A stretch of 64,000 nucleotides of DNA, taken from contig JAQISU010000033.1 of the NCBI GenBank assembly GCA_029339505.1, positions 1,916,001-1,980,000 on the forward strand, read 5' to 3'. The translations under genes and the position numbers were made by a program. The notes below the pieces were generated by a model that did not search any database, had not been told where the DNA came from, and worked only from the letters and a program-made list of their open reading frames with translations. Source of the DNA: Unio delphinus (Eukaryota; Mollusca; Bivalvia; Unionida; Unionidae). Positions within the stretch are counted from its first letter, which is position 1. Each line of letters begins with the position of its first letter. Shown piece by piece: positions 1 to 26,520 of the stretch.

Positions 1-370
1 AGCTTGGTGATATCTCTTACAAAGGACACTTGAATTCCAGAAGCAATATTTTATTGCTATCTATTAAGTAACTATATGTAGTGTATCTTAAGCTGTCTAT
101 ATTTCTGATGCAGATATCTCTGAAAATAATGGTCTGACTAGCAATGATTTCAGTATAGTTTCTGAGCTCAATAATATTTCCCACAGACAAGGCCATGTTA
201 CATATGCTTGCTGATGTCAAGCGTTTTGCTTTCTCTGGCTCATCTTCAGACGACGCAAGTTGGGAGATACCAAGAACTGTGGCCAAATTAGAGACACTTA
301 CTGGTTGACATAATCGAGTATCATTCTGCTGACTTCTGTTTTATCTGAGGTGACTATACAAAATTGTATA

Positions 371-527
371 CGGCCAATGTGAGTATGTAAGAAAGCTTGC
401 CAATAGCTTCTCGTGGTTCGGTGGTTCTTTCCAGGGGTTTTCTTTGCTCCATCCTCCACCGTTAATACTGGCCCCCATGTATAGCATATCGTGTGCTGAA
501 AACCGGCGTTTAAACAAAAAAACAACA
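371..527 (+). mobile_element. SINE family A, 5'-truncated, with 13-bp TSD
   Basis: Body and 3' part of the tRNA-headed family (ggtggttctttccagg, ...tgtatagc...gtgctgaaaa) ending in an (AAC)n-like tail. The 13-bp direct repeat acaaaattgtata flanks it at 358-370 and 528-540. Confidence 0.85.
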
Positions 528-540
528 ACAAAATTGTATA

Positions 541-1849
541 AGATGGCGCTCAGATTCGTTATAATATACCATTTTCTTAAATTCAGTATAAAAATGGTAG
601 GATATAAAGAAAGCGGCTAGTATATCCTCATATTCCGCAAAAAATAAATTTGACAAAATCCTGTCTCGGATTGAGAGCTGGCCCTGTTGAATCTTTTAGT
701 TCGTCAGGGACATCGGAATCGCTATAATACTGCAATAGGTGTGAATTTCTTTTGGAACTAGTGTATAGCCTATATTACCTTGAAAACGTCCAGCACCGTT
801 TTTGTTGATACACCTAGCTGTCGCTTAGTCTCAATATCAAAAGAGTGGCCTACGCAATGAGATACCAGACCATGCAATACAAGTAACTTCATGTTTGATA
901 CAAATCGGTACGATACTCTGTTTCCTATCAAATGTTTGGCAAATTTGTATATTTTATGTTGCTAAAAACAAACGATTGCTCACAAGGGACATTACTCTTG
1001 GTTGAAGGCGCGCAGGGGACCTAACTCTTCTTGCTTTAACTATACATCCCAGCAAGGAAGGCAACTCTTTTGTGCCGGTCATTAGTTTGTCAAAATTGAA
1101 ATTAGGTGTCATCAAATTAGCTATCACCAGCCAATCTTTTGTAGAAAATAATCGTGTACGATAATATCAGCAGGAAATGTCGTTTTTATGCCATCTGCCA
1201 TTGGTTTATATCGAACTAAGAATATTGGAAACTAAATGGTAGTACACGTAAAGGAGAGTACTGGGATCACCCCGTGCGTTGTCACCAAAGCTAGAGCAAA
1301 GTTTTTTCCGATAACAACATTTTTCAGACAAAATTCATTTCGTGTTATGACCCCGTGGCAGCGCTATGATCTCTCGATCGTGGTTTGCTATGTCGGAAAA
1401 AAGTGCGCTGTGCTCTTATAATAACGTACATGTGTCAGCGTAATCTCCATTAGCTACCATATTGACGTGCCGTTGAACCATATGCATGTATGCACACTAT
1501 TTAGTACGTAATTTCTTGATGATAAAATAAATATTAACATTATTCATGCTAATAAAGGTCAAAAGGTCAAAACCAAATACTTGAACGTAGATGTCTACAT
1601 AAGCGACCTAAACACATTCTCAATATGACTGTGTATTTATTTCAGATCCTTGGGTTGGATATGATCATGTGGTAAATAATAGTAATTCAGTACATTGCAG
1701 GAGCAGATTTCTTGTTAGAATCTTGAAATTCCGTTTACATTTTCCTGAAAATTTTCAAAATACTCACCAGCAACGCAGAATGAAGGTGATCACACCTCTG
1801 CGCAAGAAAGGTTTATACACCGTATAACTTAAAATGGTATATTTTCCAG
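541..1849. other. No supported gene; upstream flank or intron of the RTK gene
   Basis: AT-rich sequence. A stretch open from 1646 to 1828 after a cag was considered as an ectodomain exon, but its phase and donor do not fit the exon at 1850. Confidence 0.5.
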
Positions 1850-14198
<12,349 letters not shown>

Positions 14199-14785
14199 GA
14201 ATGGTGGTTCTGAAAGGTCATAAAAAGTGACCCTTTGCTCAGGAGGGGAATTGGCATTAATTGCAGCCATTTGTTTATAAGGTGTAAGTCACGGCGAATT
14301 CCTCCTCTGTAGAAATTCATTGACATAATGATAATTTGTGTACATTTACAACTAATCTAGATTTTTGTCATTTATCCAATGAACGCCATCGTGTGAACTG
14401 TACATTAATGTTTTTCAATATTTTTAAAAGCTGATTTTTACTTGCTTCCCGATGGAACTGAGAAAACTCAAATTAAGTTGATTCTAGCTCCAAATGCATT
14501 GAATTTATCTGATAAATTTTCAAAAATTTCTGAATTATTTGTGGTCTCATGTCGTTAAACTTGTAAACGGGAATCAGGGAAAGGCAGTACTAAAAATACT
14601 TCTTTTTAAAAAAAATTGATGTAATGGTGTGATTGTTTACGAACAATTTAGGGTTAACTAACGTGTACTTACCCACCGGTTTATGAATTTCATCAGAATT
14701 TCATCAAAGACAAAAGTTAAACTTAGTGTACATACGGAAAAAGACACCTTAAATGTCCATATTTTACATATCAGTGGAGAAAAAG

Positions 14786-14850
<65 letters not shown>
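14786..14850. repeat. (AAT)n microsatellite
   Basis: About 21 AAT units in the presumed RTK 3' UTR or flank. Confidence 0.97.
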
Positions 14851-14851
<1 letters not shown>

Positions 14852-14874
14852 TATAAAATATCTGTTATTTAACT

Positions 14875-15100
14875 GGGTCCCCAGGGTGACTGCATGATCT
14901 ACGGCGCTCACTAGCAAATCTCACCTCTGTCTGCGTGGGTTCGAGTCTCGGCTCGACCAACGTGGGTACGTGCGAAAGCTTGCCAATATATTCCCGTAGG
15001 TCGGTATTTCTTTCCAGGGCCTTCACGGATTCTTCCAACATTAAATATACTTACCGTTATGTATAACCTATCATGTGCTAAAACTGCGTTAAACAGACCA
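14875..15100 (+). mobile_element. SINE family A, diverged copy
   Basis: Head includes gtctgcgtgggttcgagtct (B-box-like) and the body gaaagcttgccaata...ggtcggtatttctttcc, ending tgtgctaaaactgcgttaaa. The A-box part differs (gatctacggcgctcac), as in the copy at 38525, suggesting a subfamily. A (CATA)n tract follows. Confidence 0.85.
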
Positions 15101-15104
15101 TATA

Positions 15105-15187
15105 TACATACATACATACATACATACATACATACATACATACATACATACATACATACATACATACATACATACATACATACATAC
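15105..15187. repeat. (CATA)n microsatellite at the 3' end of a SINE
   Basis: About 20 CATA units directly after the SINE body. Confidence 0.97.
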
Positions 15188-15376
15188 CATATATGACCAG
15201 TTTGTAATAATACGTTTTGGATTTTAGTGTTAATCTATATCACAAGTCTTGGTGTGTTTTTTTTTAATTTACTGTTTATGTTTTAATGTTGTTGTATAGT
15301 CCTCAGTTATACACATTTTCAATATTTGTTTTAATTTTCATTATTTATCCAGCGATTTTCTACGTTTTTTGTCGAG

Positions 15377-15382
15377 AATAAA
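15377..15382 (+). terminator. Candidate poly(A) signal AATAAA for the RTK gene
   Basis: First AATAAA noticed downstream of the RTK stop, about 1.2 kb away. The implied 3' UTR would include an (AAT)n tract, a SINE and a (CATA)n tract. No transcript evidence is available. Confidence 0.3.
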
Positions 15383-15436
15383 CTTGTATGAATATTTTTT
15401 CATCTTTAACATGTGATGTAAGCTTAATTGTTGTTG

Positions 15437-15520
15437 TTGTTGTAAGGTTTAGCGCCATTTTTCAGCACAAGATAGGCTATACATGGCAGCCAGTATTAAA
15501 GGTGGAGGCAGAACCCTGGT
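15437..15520 (-). mobile_element. SINE family A, 3' fragment
   Basis: Starts with (TTG)n, then ggtttagcgccatttttcag and the conserved 3' block up to ggtggaggcagaaccc; the head and most of the body are missing. Confidence 0.85.
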
Positions 15521-16518
15521 TTAAGCTTTAAGTTTCCTTTTGATTGAAATGGTTCAATCGTGAGACAATGAACCTTATAGGGCGACGCCTAAAATTTCAC
15601 ACGTCTGTATGAAGTATAAGCATTCAAAAAGAACGATTTTTTTGTACAAATGAAGTCTTCGCTCATTATTATCGGGTGTCTTTTCTTGATATATTTATCA
15701 AAATTGCATGTAAGTGGCTTCACAGCCTCTTGATTTCCCCACCCACAGCCCCTGTTTAATTTCATATCTAAATCTCGTTTTATATGCCCATGTCATATCT
15801 CTGCAGGAAGCATAAGAGTTACCCACATTTGGAACACCTCGTGGCTTTTCTACAAAGATTCGTACTGAGGATACACCATATCAAGTACGATATCATGGGA
15901 AAATCAAGGAGATCACGGTGACGTTAAAGTATGCGAGGAAAAGTGTTAATAGCACTTTGACAATTTATGGAATTATTTGCAAAAATTATGTAAAACTTAC
16001 CTTTTTATTGCGCACACGCTTAAAAAAGGAACTTGGGAATGATTCAACCAAACATATGTTATCTCAGTCGAGTCAGCGTAATGAACGCCTTGACTATCTG
16101 AGATTTGCACATGATGTCATTTGGTAAATAAGATACAGATGATCTCAGATGGTTAATGATTTGATATCGAATTTATGAAAGGAGTTTAATAATGTCCAGC
16201 TTTAACATTATTCAGCGAGTTCCATAAATTTAATATTAAGTAATTACCAAGTTGAGATTTTACTTATCAGTTTTTATTTTATTTTAATAGGAATAGTTTA
16301 GAGATATAGAAGAAGAAATAAAAGAATAATAGTCTTAAATGCGAGCTGAATTTATTATGAGCAGTTCTCTAACCTGGAAATGTTATGTTTTTTAATATTT
16401 GTTTTAAACGAATTATAATTCAAAGAGTAACTGTCTTTCCAAATCAAAAGATCAATTGAGACAGGCAGACTAATTTTCCAACACTTGATTTAGGATGGAA
16501 ATTCTGGCATGATGTAGG

Positions 16519-16774
16519 TGGCCCCGAGTGGCCGAGTGTTCTAAAGCGCTTTCCGTTACGGATCACTGCCATCTCACCTCTGTCTGCGTGGGTTCGAGTC
16601 TAAGATTCTACTAATGTAGCTATGTGAGAAAGTTACCAGGAGCTTCTCGTGGGTCGGTGGTTCTTACCGGGGGTTTTCCCGGGTTCTTCCTCCACCAATA
16701 ATACTGGCCGCCATGTATAGCCTATATTGTGCTGAAAAATAGCGTCAAACCCTACAACAGCAACAACAACAACT
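16519..16774 (+). mobile_element. SINE family A, near full length
   Basis: tRNA-like head with A-box-like gagtggccgagtgttctaaa and B-box-like gggttcgagtct separated by a long arm, as in Leu/Ser-type tRNAs, then the conserved body and an (AAC)n tail. Flanks ctggcatgatgt and ctggtaagatgt look like a decayed TSD. Confidence 0.92.
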
Positions 16775-17543
16775 GGTAAGATGTCACATTAATTCACTTG
16801 TTATCTTAGATGAGACAAATACATCGATTTTGATGAGAATGTTTATAATGCTACATCTTCAGTGTGTCATGTTCACTACTACGCATTCCATTTGTTTGAT
16901 ACTCGTGTGAAGGAATAATTACTGGATGCAGAAATTCCAGAATTACTGTAATATATTTGTTACCGGATATGGCATTATTTGATTTGGAATAGCAGACATA
17001 GTTTAAGCAGAGTCAGAATTGCATCAAATAATACAAATTAAAATAAAAACATTAGCTCGTTGGAACTATTTTATCGCGTAATGTGATTTTCTGTCAGCTG
17101 ATAGAGCTCCATATGCAAACGTTCATCTCTAAACTGAGTTGAGTTTATTTACTCCTATAAGTCATCATTTGAATCACGCTTCTTATAAGCTGAAGTCCAT
17201 GTTGCAGGCCCACCCCCACCCTTCGTTATACTGAATGATACTCTTAAGTTTTATTTATAATGAGTCCCGTGGGGTAAATTGGCCATATTCCGACAGACGT
17301 GACAATTTTTCCAATGATTTGTAAGACACTCGATTCGAAACTAAGCAGTCAGAATGCTGATAGTAATGGGAAAACTTTTTAAAATATTCCAGAACTCGGG
17401 GAAATTAAAATTCCTTTAGTCGCATCCAATCAGTATAGGGATTACTTGCAGTAATTGTTGGGGTCTTTTTGGATCAATCAGAAACACATAAAGCAATATG
17501 TTAACATGTTGTCGTATGAAAAATATTAAACTACACACTATAT

Positions 17544-18090
17544 GTAAATGTACCAAATACCGAATCATCTTTAGAGTACTACGATCGGAGCACACCTCCC
17601 CACTGCTCTGCACCCTGTACTGGCTATTCATTCGATCCATAATCAAACACACAATTTGTTCTGTTGTACGTTTCACTGATGGACTCCAGTCCAGCATACA
17701 TATCCGGCCTCACCCATGTATACACACCAGCAAGATGATTACGCTCCTCTTCTGACAATTGTATACTCATTATTCCAACTATGAAAAAAAGTCATGTGGA
17801 CTACGTTATTTCTCATACCAGGGCCCAGCAACGTGGAATGAATTGCCCATTGAAATTAGACACAAAGACAAAGTGATCCCTTTCAAGAGTGCTCTTAAAA
17901 TTGACCTTTTTCGACTGCAAGAACAAACTTAAAGACCTAAAAATGTTTCCTACCTTAAATATTTTCAGCTTTTTTTGTTTTCCAATTTCAAGGGGTTTAT
18001 TTTGTTTTGTATTCAGATCATTATAGATGTTTTAAAGCGCTTTAAGCTTCTATAGATTAGCCGCTATACAAAGTCCTCACTATTACTATG

Positions 18091-18135
<45 letters not shown>

Positions 18136-18136
18136 T
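17544..18136 (+). mobile_element. L2/CR1-type LINE, 3' end of RT ORF, UTR and (ATT)n tail
   Basis: Broken coding sequence with the conserved C-terminal RT pattern: HTSPLLCTLYWLFIRS..., GPATWNELPIEIR, FKSALKIDLFR. Then a UTR with tttaaagcgctttaagc...gccgctatacaaag and a terminal (ATT)n. The order matches the 3' end of L2/CR1-type elements, which end in short tandem repeats. 5' truncated; the same segment recurs at 49498-50257. Confidence 0.85.
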
Positions 18137-18139
18137 TGT

Positions 18140-21100
18140 GACGAATATATATCTTCTACTGTACATAATTATTTCCATTGTGTGTTCCAATCATTGCTCG
18201 ATTGCCTGTTAGTTCTATCTCTCACACCACGTCCCGCTATATAATTAATTGTCGCGAATTTCACTACCGTACAAACACCTTTATGGACTTAGAGATTTAG
18301 TATAAGGCTATATACATCAAGAAGATATTGGTCACATTCAGAAGTTACTATTTTCCTGCAAACTTTAATTGAATTGTGTCCCTGTTTTACATAAAATTCT
18401 TTCTTACATTTCAACACTGCGGGAGCATCCGTCTAATATTAAGACCGTTCTAGTCTTATAAATATGGTATCATTCTTAGTTCTTACATATTATCATACCA
18501 CGATTAGTTTCCTTTTATGTCATTAATCATTAACTATTACAAATATGTTACCATAACTAGCAGAACATTTTACGTTTCTGCACATACTAACATTGGCGTA
18601 CTAAATACGGATACTATAATGAAGGTTTGACTTGTATGTACTGATTCAAGGGAGATGTCTCTAAACTACCCGAATGGCGTCGACTGTATAACACTTCGCG
18701 TATTACCGTGCCCACAATTTTAACAATCTTTGGAGTTTTTGTAAACGTTTTTAAATCTGCCAGTTTTTCACGTCACAGAATTTAACGTTTGAAAACAGGT
18801 CAGTATGGAACCCATCGCGCTCGGTACTATGTTGTTTCCAGAATATGTACGTTTTTGGTCCACCTCAGTGAGAAATAATTGTGGCATGATACCAAATTAT
18901 TTCTTTTTGTTATGTCATGCAGGCAAAAAACAAAACCATTAGAAATTCAGCATAGTCTATATTTTGATGGCTATTTGTGGGTTAAAAGCAAGTCACTCTT
19001 GGCCATGCACTTTTAGTGCAAAAATTGAGGTCAAAGGTTAAATAAATGCAAAGTCGACGCATAAGGGTTAATATTTTTTTTTAAATGTTATAACCTAGAG
19101 GAATAAAAATGCCAGCACGTACATAAAATCATTTAATTAATCATGGGAAGAGTCGAATATCAAATTCGTATACTTTTAATTTTTACTGATACGGCTCCAT
19201 TCCTTATCATAATCAATAATTATTCTTGACCTATATAGTCAGTGATATTGGATATTTTTGTGCTTTAATTTTTAAACAAAGTCTAAATTTTACTTCTTTA
19301 CTCTTGTCATCGTTTGCAGTAATAACACGAAAATATTGATTAAATGGATGGATGTATTAACTCGGTTGAGCGCCCGGCTGGCCATCCGAGGGTGGCGGAA
19401 TTTATACTTGCACAGGACAGTCCAGACCGGCTGTCATGTTGTGTCGTTTTCAAAGTCTCTTAGAACCAGGCTCTTGTGTATTATATAGCTAGTGAATGAA
19501 TGAAATTTGAGTTAAAAACAAACCAAGCATGGAAGGAATGGGAAAAATATGTTATTGACATTTATGTTATTTGTTTTAAAATTAAAATATTTGCTAACTG
19601 CTTTATATAAATCCTTTACATAATTATGGATGTAAAATAATCTGTATTATTTTGTGTATAAGAAGAAAAATAGGGCATGATGTATTAAGGCCGTTAAGAA
19701 TTTATTTTCTTATCCGTGATGCTACAAGAGAGAGTACAAGACATATGCTTTGAACAACAAATGTGTTTAGTTTCTGAGAGAAAAACGGAACTTTATAATA
19801 ATTTAAGTATATGGTTACATGCATGCATAAACTTATTTACATTTGTTTCTGAATATTGGAATATCTCAGAGAGCCATTGTTTTGGTTTTCAATGCCATGA
19901 TTCATCATTGACGCATTCTAAGACATCAAGTGAAGAATAAAGAGATGCACTATGTTGGTTATCAGGATTTTTGTTATGTCTGTCAGTTCTTGTGATAATA
20001 GACTTTAACATGAATGATGTTATGAGAAGTATATAGAGTAGATACCTTTAAAATCTGATGTTCTTATTAAATTTGCTCTTTGTATATTGTTTCAAAATAA
20101 AAAATATACTAATAATTTGTATAGCATAATTAATTTTAATTAGCTTTAAAACTTATTGAACAACCCAAAAATATTCTAAATGTTGTTTTCAACAGAGATG
20201 AGACCGATCTAACAAATATAGTACTACAGTTGGACATGCATCACAACTAATTTCACTATATGTTCTCGACATATATTTCTCGGTACTGACCTTTCCACTG
20301 TATGACAATCAATACAAATCTTATGTTAATCTACCATACCTCCAAAGATGACTTCACGGCGAAGTTCTTGTCAATTGTTCACCGGCATCTTTTTGAGAGG
20401 CTGCACTGTAAACAAACCAGCATGTAAAGAGAACACAGATTTCACTTCCGGATCATCACCAAGGCCTTATTACTCAATGTGCACTGTCGCCGAAATATAC
20501 ACAGACAACCACTCTCTGAACTCATATTCTCAAGAATAAACATTTACCTCTAAATTCCTACCAACAATGCATCAATATAACTCTTCTATCACCAACAAAA
20601 TGAGAGAGGAAAAAATGTTCTGAAAATAGACTAGAACTACATTCGTCTGAACTGGAAATACTAATTGTAATGCGATTCTAGTTGGATTGGAGCTCGTGCT
20701 TTTGTTGCTATGCTTTCCCAACTAGCAAAGCGTTCGGCATTCTCCGTTAATATTATATCTGGTCAAAATTGCTTACGAGGATAAAGGTAAAATAGAAGAA
20801 TCTATTTTGTAGATGTATGTACTCATGCGTGTCCTCAAACTAAGGAAATAGATTCAGGTTTCCAGTTGCTTACGCATAACAAAATAATAATTCCAATAAT
20901 GCCCCCTAAAGTCCCACCCATTTCATTTAGGTAGAAATACCTGACGTATTGCACAAAACTGTAAAATTGTAAATATGTGTTGCTTCTCATGAAATAAGCT
21001 AACTTCAAAATTTGAGCTGGGTCCAGTCGATACGTTTAGAATTATCAAAGCTCAAAGTTGCAATATATACTCTACGTACGGAACCAAGACTTTTTAAGGG

Positions 21101-21278
21101 GGATGGGGGTCGTATTTTAAAGTGATGGTTCTTTTTTATGCTTAAAAGGGCCAGCCATCACTTTTTAACACGATCAAAATTAAACAATTTTACTGGAAAA
21201 AGACGATTGGTAAAATATCCATACACCTCTCGAAATCAGCCCCAGATTCTCTACGTTTTAGGTCATTTGGGGAAAGGG
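18140..21278. other. Intergenic, no supported gene
   Basis: AT-rich sequence with only short unsupported ORFs, including an ATG-started one of 63 codons at 20348-20539 that I do not recognise. Confidence 0.5.
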
Positions 21279-21294
21279 GTTGGTTGTTTTATGT

Positions 21295-21600
21295 TTGTTT
21301 GCTTGTTTGATTAGGAATTTTAACGTAGCTTTAACACGTTTTCAGTCATATCGCTACGATGTCTGCAAGTGAGGCAGTTTATAGTGATGTCTAGCACTGG
21401 GACATACATGATGTCCCACCCATTCACATTATCCTGACACCAGACCGACCAGTCATAACACTAACCTCTTAATTCTGAACGCCAAGCGATGCAGCTATTA
21501 GTACCATTTTTGTAAGTTTTTGGTACGACTCGGCCGGAGATGGAACCCACGACCTCCCGCTACCGTAGCGGACGCTCTAAACCACTAGACCACCGGAGCG
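21295..21600 (-). mobile_element. SINE family B, full length, 16-bp TSD
   Basis: Minus-strand tRNA-like head (accgctccggtggtctagtg, B-box-like gggttccatct) followed by the family body (ctgacaccagaccgacc read on plus) and a 3' tail near aacaaacataaaac. The perfect 16-bp repeat gttggttgttttatgt flanks it at 21279-21294 and 21601-21616. Confidence 0.95.
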
Positions 21601-21616
21601 GTTGGTTGTTTTATGT

Positions 21617-23087
21617 AATGTTATACAATCACTCACGTCATGCAGCAGTTACTGGTCATATGTAAGGAGATAGGGGAGGTGATAAGTAAGGCTGATTGAC
21701 ATAATGGGCATATTAGTTCTATATACGCACCCGAATGCACACATAACATTGTAGGCAACATTTTAAATCGTCATTGCTTTTTATCAAGACTACATATTCA
21801 CAATGCACCACGGGGAAAAATACACCTTGTTACATTTTACATTCATAATGTAATACTTAACTGTGGCAGACAAAAACATATTTAACAGATGGTCTTTGGC
21901 ATATGTGAGTATGTAACTTCAGTGCAGAATACAAAACACGTCTGTCGAGTAATAGTGACCATTTTGTTATTCGATGCACCCCTTCTTCAATTTTATTATC
22001 TTCGGATATAAAATGGTGTTGTGCTGAGATTATAGATGTAATGGAAAGGAAGTGGGAAATGAGTATCGTGATAGCAGATTTCCCATAAATGTAATGAAAA
22101 GGGAAGGCGTGGAGGGTGTTGTAAGTGGACTTAAACAAAAACAAAACAAAAGCGAGCAAAACCATATAAAGTTGGTAACACCTAACAAATAAATAAAATC
22201 TCTAAGTTATACAGTTTAAATTTCAGTGGAACATACAGTATTATGCATTAACTCAAAAAATAATAATAAATGTTCTATGACGAGTCTAAACAAATGTAGT
22301 TATTCGGTTCTTTTAAAACCGGATGCGCATGATGTTTCATGGTTAACTATTTCAGTTTGATTTATGTCTTAATTGACATGATAGCACTGATTTTATATGT
22401 TATACTGTACTTGCCCTGAATACGTCAAACACAATGAGTATATCTCATTTGAATCGCCGCTTTTTCATGTAATGTCACCGGAATAATATATAGTAAATAA
22501 CGCATTGTTACACAGACCATCTTGTTTGCCACAAAAAAAAAGGTTTTCACCTTTGCATACTACTCTATTGAACACGAATTCTTTTTTTAATAAGTCACCA
22601 ACTAACTAGCAACAATAAGACAGTATCTATACTGCACATTCTTTATTTCTCTTGTTTCACTATAAAGTAGTTTTACAGACGGAGGCAGTAAAAACAAAAA
22701 GACTTCTAGTTAATTCCATGCAGTTTCTGGAACGAAAATGGTCAAGGCTGGATAAGGATTTGAAACCAAACCTAGAAGTCTTACGTTAATTCTTAATATT
22801 CATAAAAAGAAATGTGGTGGCAGCCAATATCTAACATCTTTTTATAAACATGTCTAAATGTATTTCTCGCAGAACAATAAAAAAAAAATTACTATCCTGA
22901 TATTTGGTTAATAAGTTTTATGAACCTTAATACAACGAAGAAACAGTATAGAAACTAACGCATAAAAATAGACCAGCAAATATGGCTTGCTATGTTCGCG
23001 GTTAATTGCACGAGCATATACAGTAAAGTAAACCTACACATCTGATTTGATATATGATCTCGAGAACAAATCACAAAACAAACAGTT
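21617..23087. other. Intergenic, nothing recognised
   Basis: AT-rich; no coding signal above background on either strand. Confidence 0.5.
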
Positions 23088-23102
23088 TCACACACACGCA
23101 CG

Positions 23103-23181
<79 letters not shown>
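23088..23181. repeat. (CA)n then (GA)n microsatellite
   Basis: Short CA/CG-interrupted tract, then about 34 GA units. Confidence 0.97.
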
Positions 23182-23184
<3 letters not shown>

Positions 23185-23469
23185 TCCTGCCAAGTAGTAA
23201 TTGAACGCATGATAGCGAGTAATGGAACCTATCGTCTAGCTCTTGTGGACCAGCAGCCCAACCCCCAAACGGTTATTTACATACAATATATGGGACAATC
23301 AAACATGTCCGAATATTAGTGTGTTGTAAGGTTCGTTTTAGTGAATGGTCAGTGTATCCTACTAAAGTATTCCCATGAACACCTGCACACCTTCTCTGTC
23401 TGGATATCCAATTTTTAAATGTCATTATTCTCTTCTTGGTATGTTGTTCATTCATTAGATAAATGAACT

Positions 23470-23870
23470 TCAAAACCGTATGGCTGCTTCAAATCGCCTT
23501 CCATTCAGCGGATCTTTGATAACACGTTTTTAGCCAAAAGTCATCTTGGAACTAAATCATGGATGTATGGAGGATGTGGCAAAGTTTGAATGATGTACTC
23601 CTTCAGGAAGTCTGCGGCGACGACAAATGTGTGGTCGAGGGTACCGGTCTGCAACTTTTGGCAACACTTTTGAAGCATAGAAAAGTCTAGTGACATTAGC
23701 ACACTTATTTAGAAATCCCGTTTCTCTGATCCAAACTGTATTATTTTATCTTTACGTCGGTTGAAAACAGTAAATCACGTTTCATCGCATTTGACAAGCT
23801 CATTCAACGTTCACTCTAATCATAAGTGGTGTGTAGCTGTTTGGTGATGGCATCAGCTGCTAACAAATGC
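23470..23870 (-). mobile_element. Mariner-like transposase remnant (copy 1)
   Basis: Reading the minus strand across several frameshifts gives KEYIIQTLPHPPYIHDLVP, the mariner signature around LPHPPYSPDLAP, preceded by a segment starting VKCDETWF. Stops and frame changes show it is inactive. Related copies lie at 40700-41215 and 42930-43550. Confidence 0.75.
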
Positions 23871-25375
23871 TGGAACTATCTTGCTCAAATATTTGTGAAC
23901 TGTAATGATTATTTAATATATTAATAACGGTTGTAGAATTAATGTCTGTGAGAATAGAACTATTATTTACTGTGTATCCTGCATCTTCATTACTTGAGCC
24001 GTAATATCAGGCATATATCCCCCACCAATTGCAGACAGTATTCCAAATAAAACCACCTCAAAATTGTAAGATATAACAGAGAACTACATCCGTAAACATT
24101 GTTCAAATCGGCTTTGATTACGGTGGTAGAGTACCCTAAGAGCGTCAGGATATTACAGCTCGTTTACTCCTTAGTAGCAGAATTGTTCTCCTATTCTGAT
24201 ATTATGAGGTTAGTCGTTTATCTATATCACATCTCATGCATATATATGCACGCGTCCGTCGTGGTGCATGTGCATTTGCTGGTCATTTTATATAATGTTA
24301 TTTTGTATATAGATAGTGACAGGTTGAAAAAATTCATAATGCAGCAAACTATTCAGAACTTTTCAAATATGATATATATTTAAGGTTATAAACAGATCTT
24401 AGCACAAAAGTATGTACTTTCAGCATATTAAAGGTATTTGTAAACAAAAACACAAAATGGCTCGGAACAAACTTGATATAATTGTATTTGGTTGTTACTA
24501 ATTTCTCCACATGCTTATGTGTTTGGTCGCATGCGAAAAACTCTATGACGATGATAATTACTAAATATTATTTATGCGCATGTAGCCATTTTTCAGTCTG
24601 CGCCGGTATTCGAGTGCAAGCATGTATCCACAGTACTGCAATTTCTGCAATCCTCAGATTTACTTTGTTTCCATGTTTTTGTCATTTACTTATTTAGTAC
24701 TCAATTCTGTGAAACTATTTTGTAATAAAACAGTACGGAATTAGTGTTGGCCATGTAACGTCCATGTTCCTTAAGAATAAATTAAAAGGTTACAAAAAAG
24801 CCAAATGGACTTGTTGACTTTTGCAGAGAGCGGATCGTCTGATCTGTAGGGACCTGTGTCGTTCTTTTTATAATCTGGTGCAAGTTTGCATTCCTGCATG
24901 TTCCTCCTTTATAACGTAGCACATCAAATAAATCAAGCGAGTCAAAGAGTACGCACGAGGTCCAAGTTAGAGTCTTGACTGCATATAACGCTCATCGATC
25001 TGAGAAAAACATAGAAGCATATCTGCCGTTTCATGCTGCACAAAATAATCAAGTGTACATTATTTGTTCTATTTGTGATGTAAAGCAAACAGTGAAAACC
25101 CTGGTCTACCGGTGCATTAAGAGACATCATTTATTGATGCACCGTATTTGCGTTTGGATGCGAGTTATATACAGACAAGTATTGTAAAGTTTGATCACAC
25201 ATTAAAATACTGCCTTTATCAGCCAAGACAGAGCGTGAGCTAGATCTAAAGATCCTTTCAAAACATATGGCTGTATGTCATCTTCAAATTTGTTAATAAG
25301 TCAAACATTGTAACAGTTTTCAATTTCCGACTGAAAAAAGAAGAATGCCCAGAACATTATTTTATTTCATACAAG

Positions 25376-25435
<60 letters not shown>

Positions 25436-26450
25436 CATACAAACATTGCACAATATCGAAGAACTGAATCGTTTATAAATTGTTCAATTTTTTTAATATT
25501 TAGACACTTAAATTCTTTCCGGAATGTCAAATAGACAGTTAAAAAGTTTTAATTTATTCTTTTACTCTCATAACGTGGTTCATAACATTGGGTTACAAAA
25601 TAAACTGCTATGTTGGGTTCTTTCCATTATCTACCATTAAATAAGTTATTGCGATAGATAAAAAGCACCTAATGTATTAAGCTAAATGTATTTTATATTT
25701 TATATTTTATATACATGATCAACATATTTTGTTGATATACTGGTTGCAACAGACTCACAAAAACCTGCGATTTTACGTCTCTAACAGTAAAAACATTTTG
25801 TCCTTCAAGAGGGCCGCACCAGACAAAAAAGACAGAAATGTGAAGGACTGAACGAAGGCCAAGTGCCATATGAAAATTCTCTGATTTATGACTTATTTTC
25901 TTATCGTCACTAGATTATTACTAACTGGTGGCCATGATGTCTATGTTTTATATTAAGACTCTTAGCGATAGATATTATCTTTTATCATGAATATATTTTC
26001 ACTCTGTATCTAGGCAGAAAGTATGGTGATGGAACTCAATAAATTATTGGTGTTGCATAAATAAAAGAACTAATTGTAAGACTGACATTTTTGTCATTAT
26101 AAAAGTGAATGAAAGCGCACACCATCGGTAAATATCACTACCATATAAATGTTTCTAAAAACCGCAACGTTTGAGGTAGCCAATTCAGTGAGACTATGTC
26201 TAGGACGAACTGCCATCTTGGAAACGAAACTTTCTCCAGATGGAGATCTAGCTGGCTTAGTGGCATTGGTTTACTGCTGAATGTTGGCACATGATGTGTC
26301 ACCTATCCGTGTTTATTTGCAATAGATATATATTAATTAAACTGCAGCTTCACGAAAGTCAAAATTTCAATCGAAGACGTGTTAGTTTTCTATCACCTTT
26401 CGTATTGCCACTAAATACATAACCTCCGTTTACTTGACCCAGCTCATGTG
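23871..26450. other. Intergenic, (CT)n tract only
   Basis: AT-rich, no supported gene; holds a (CT)n tract at 25381-25430. Confidence 0.5.
25381..25430. repeat. (CT)n microsatellite
   Basis: About 25 uninterrupted TC units. Confidence 0.97.
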
Positions 26451-26451
26451 C

Positions 26452-26520
26452 AACAAACCTATATACCTATTTTAACAAACCTATATACATATTTTAACAA
26501 ACTTATATACCTATTTTAAC
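26452..26520. repeat. 22-bp tandem repeat, three copies
   Basis: Unit aacaaacctatatacctatttt repeated with single-base changes. Confidence 0.9.

Noticed and set aside
1646..1828. Open stretch after atttatttcag (DPWVGYDHVVNNSNS...) as an RTK ectodomain exon
   Set aside because: Its donor at 1785 leaves the wrong phase for the exon at 1850, and the phase-compatible donor at 1810 would leave an intron of only 39 nt. No domain pattern recognised.
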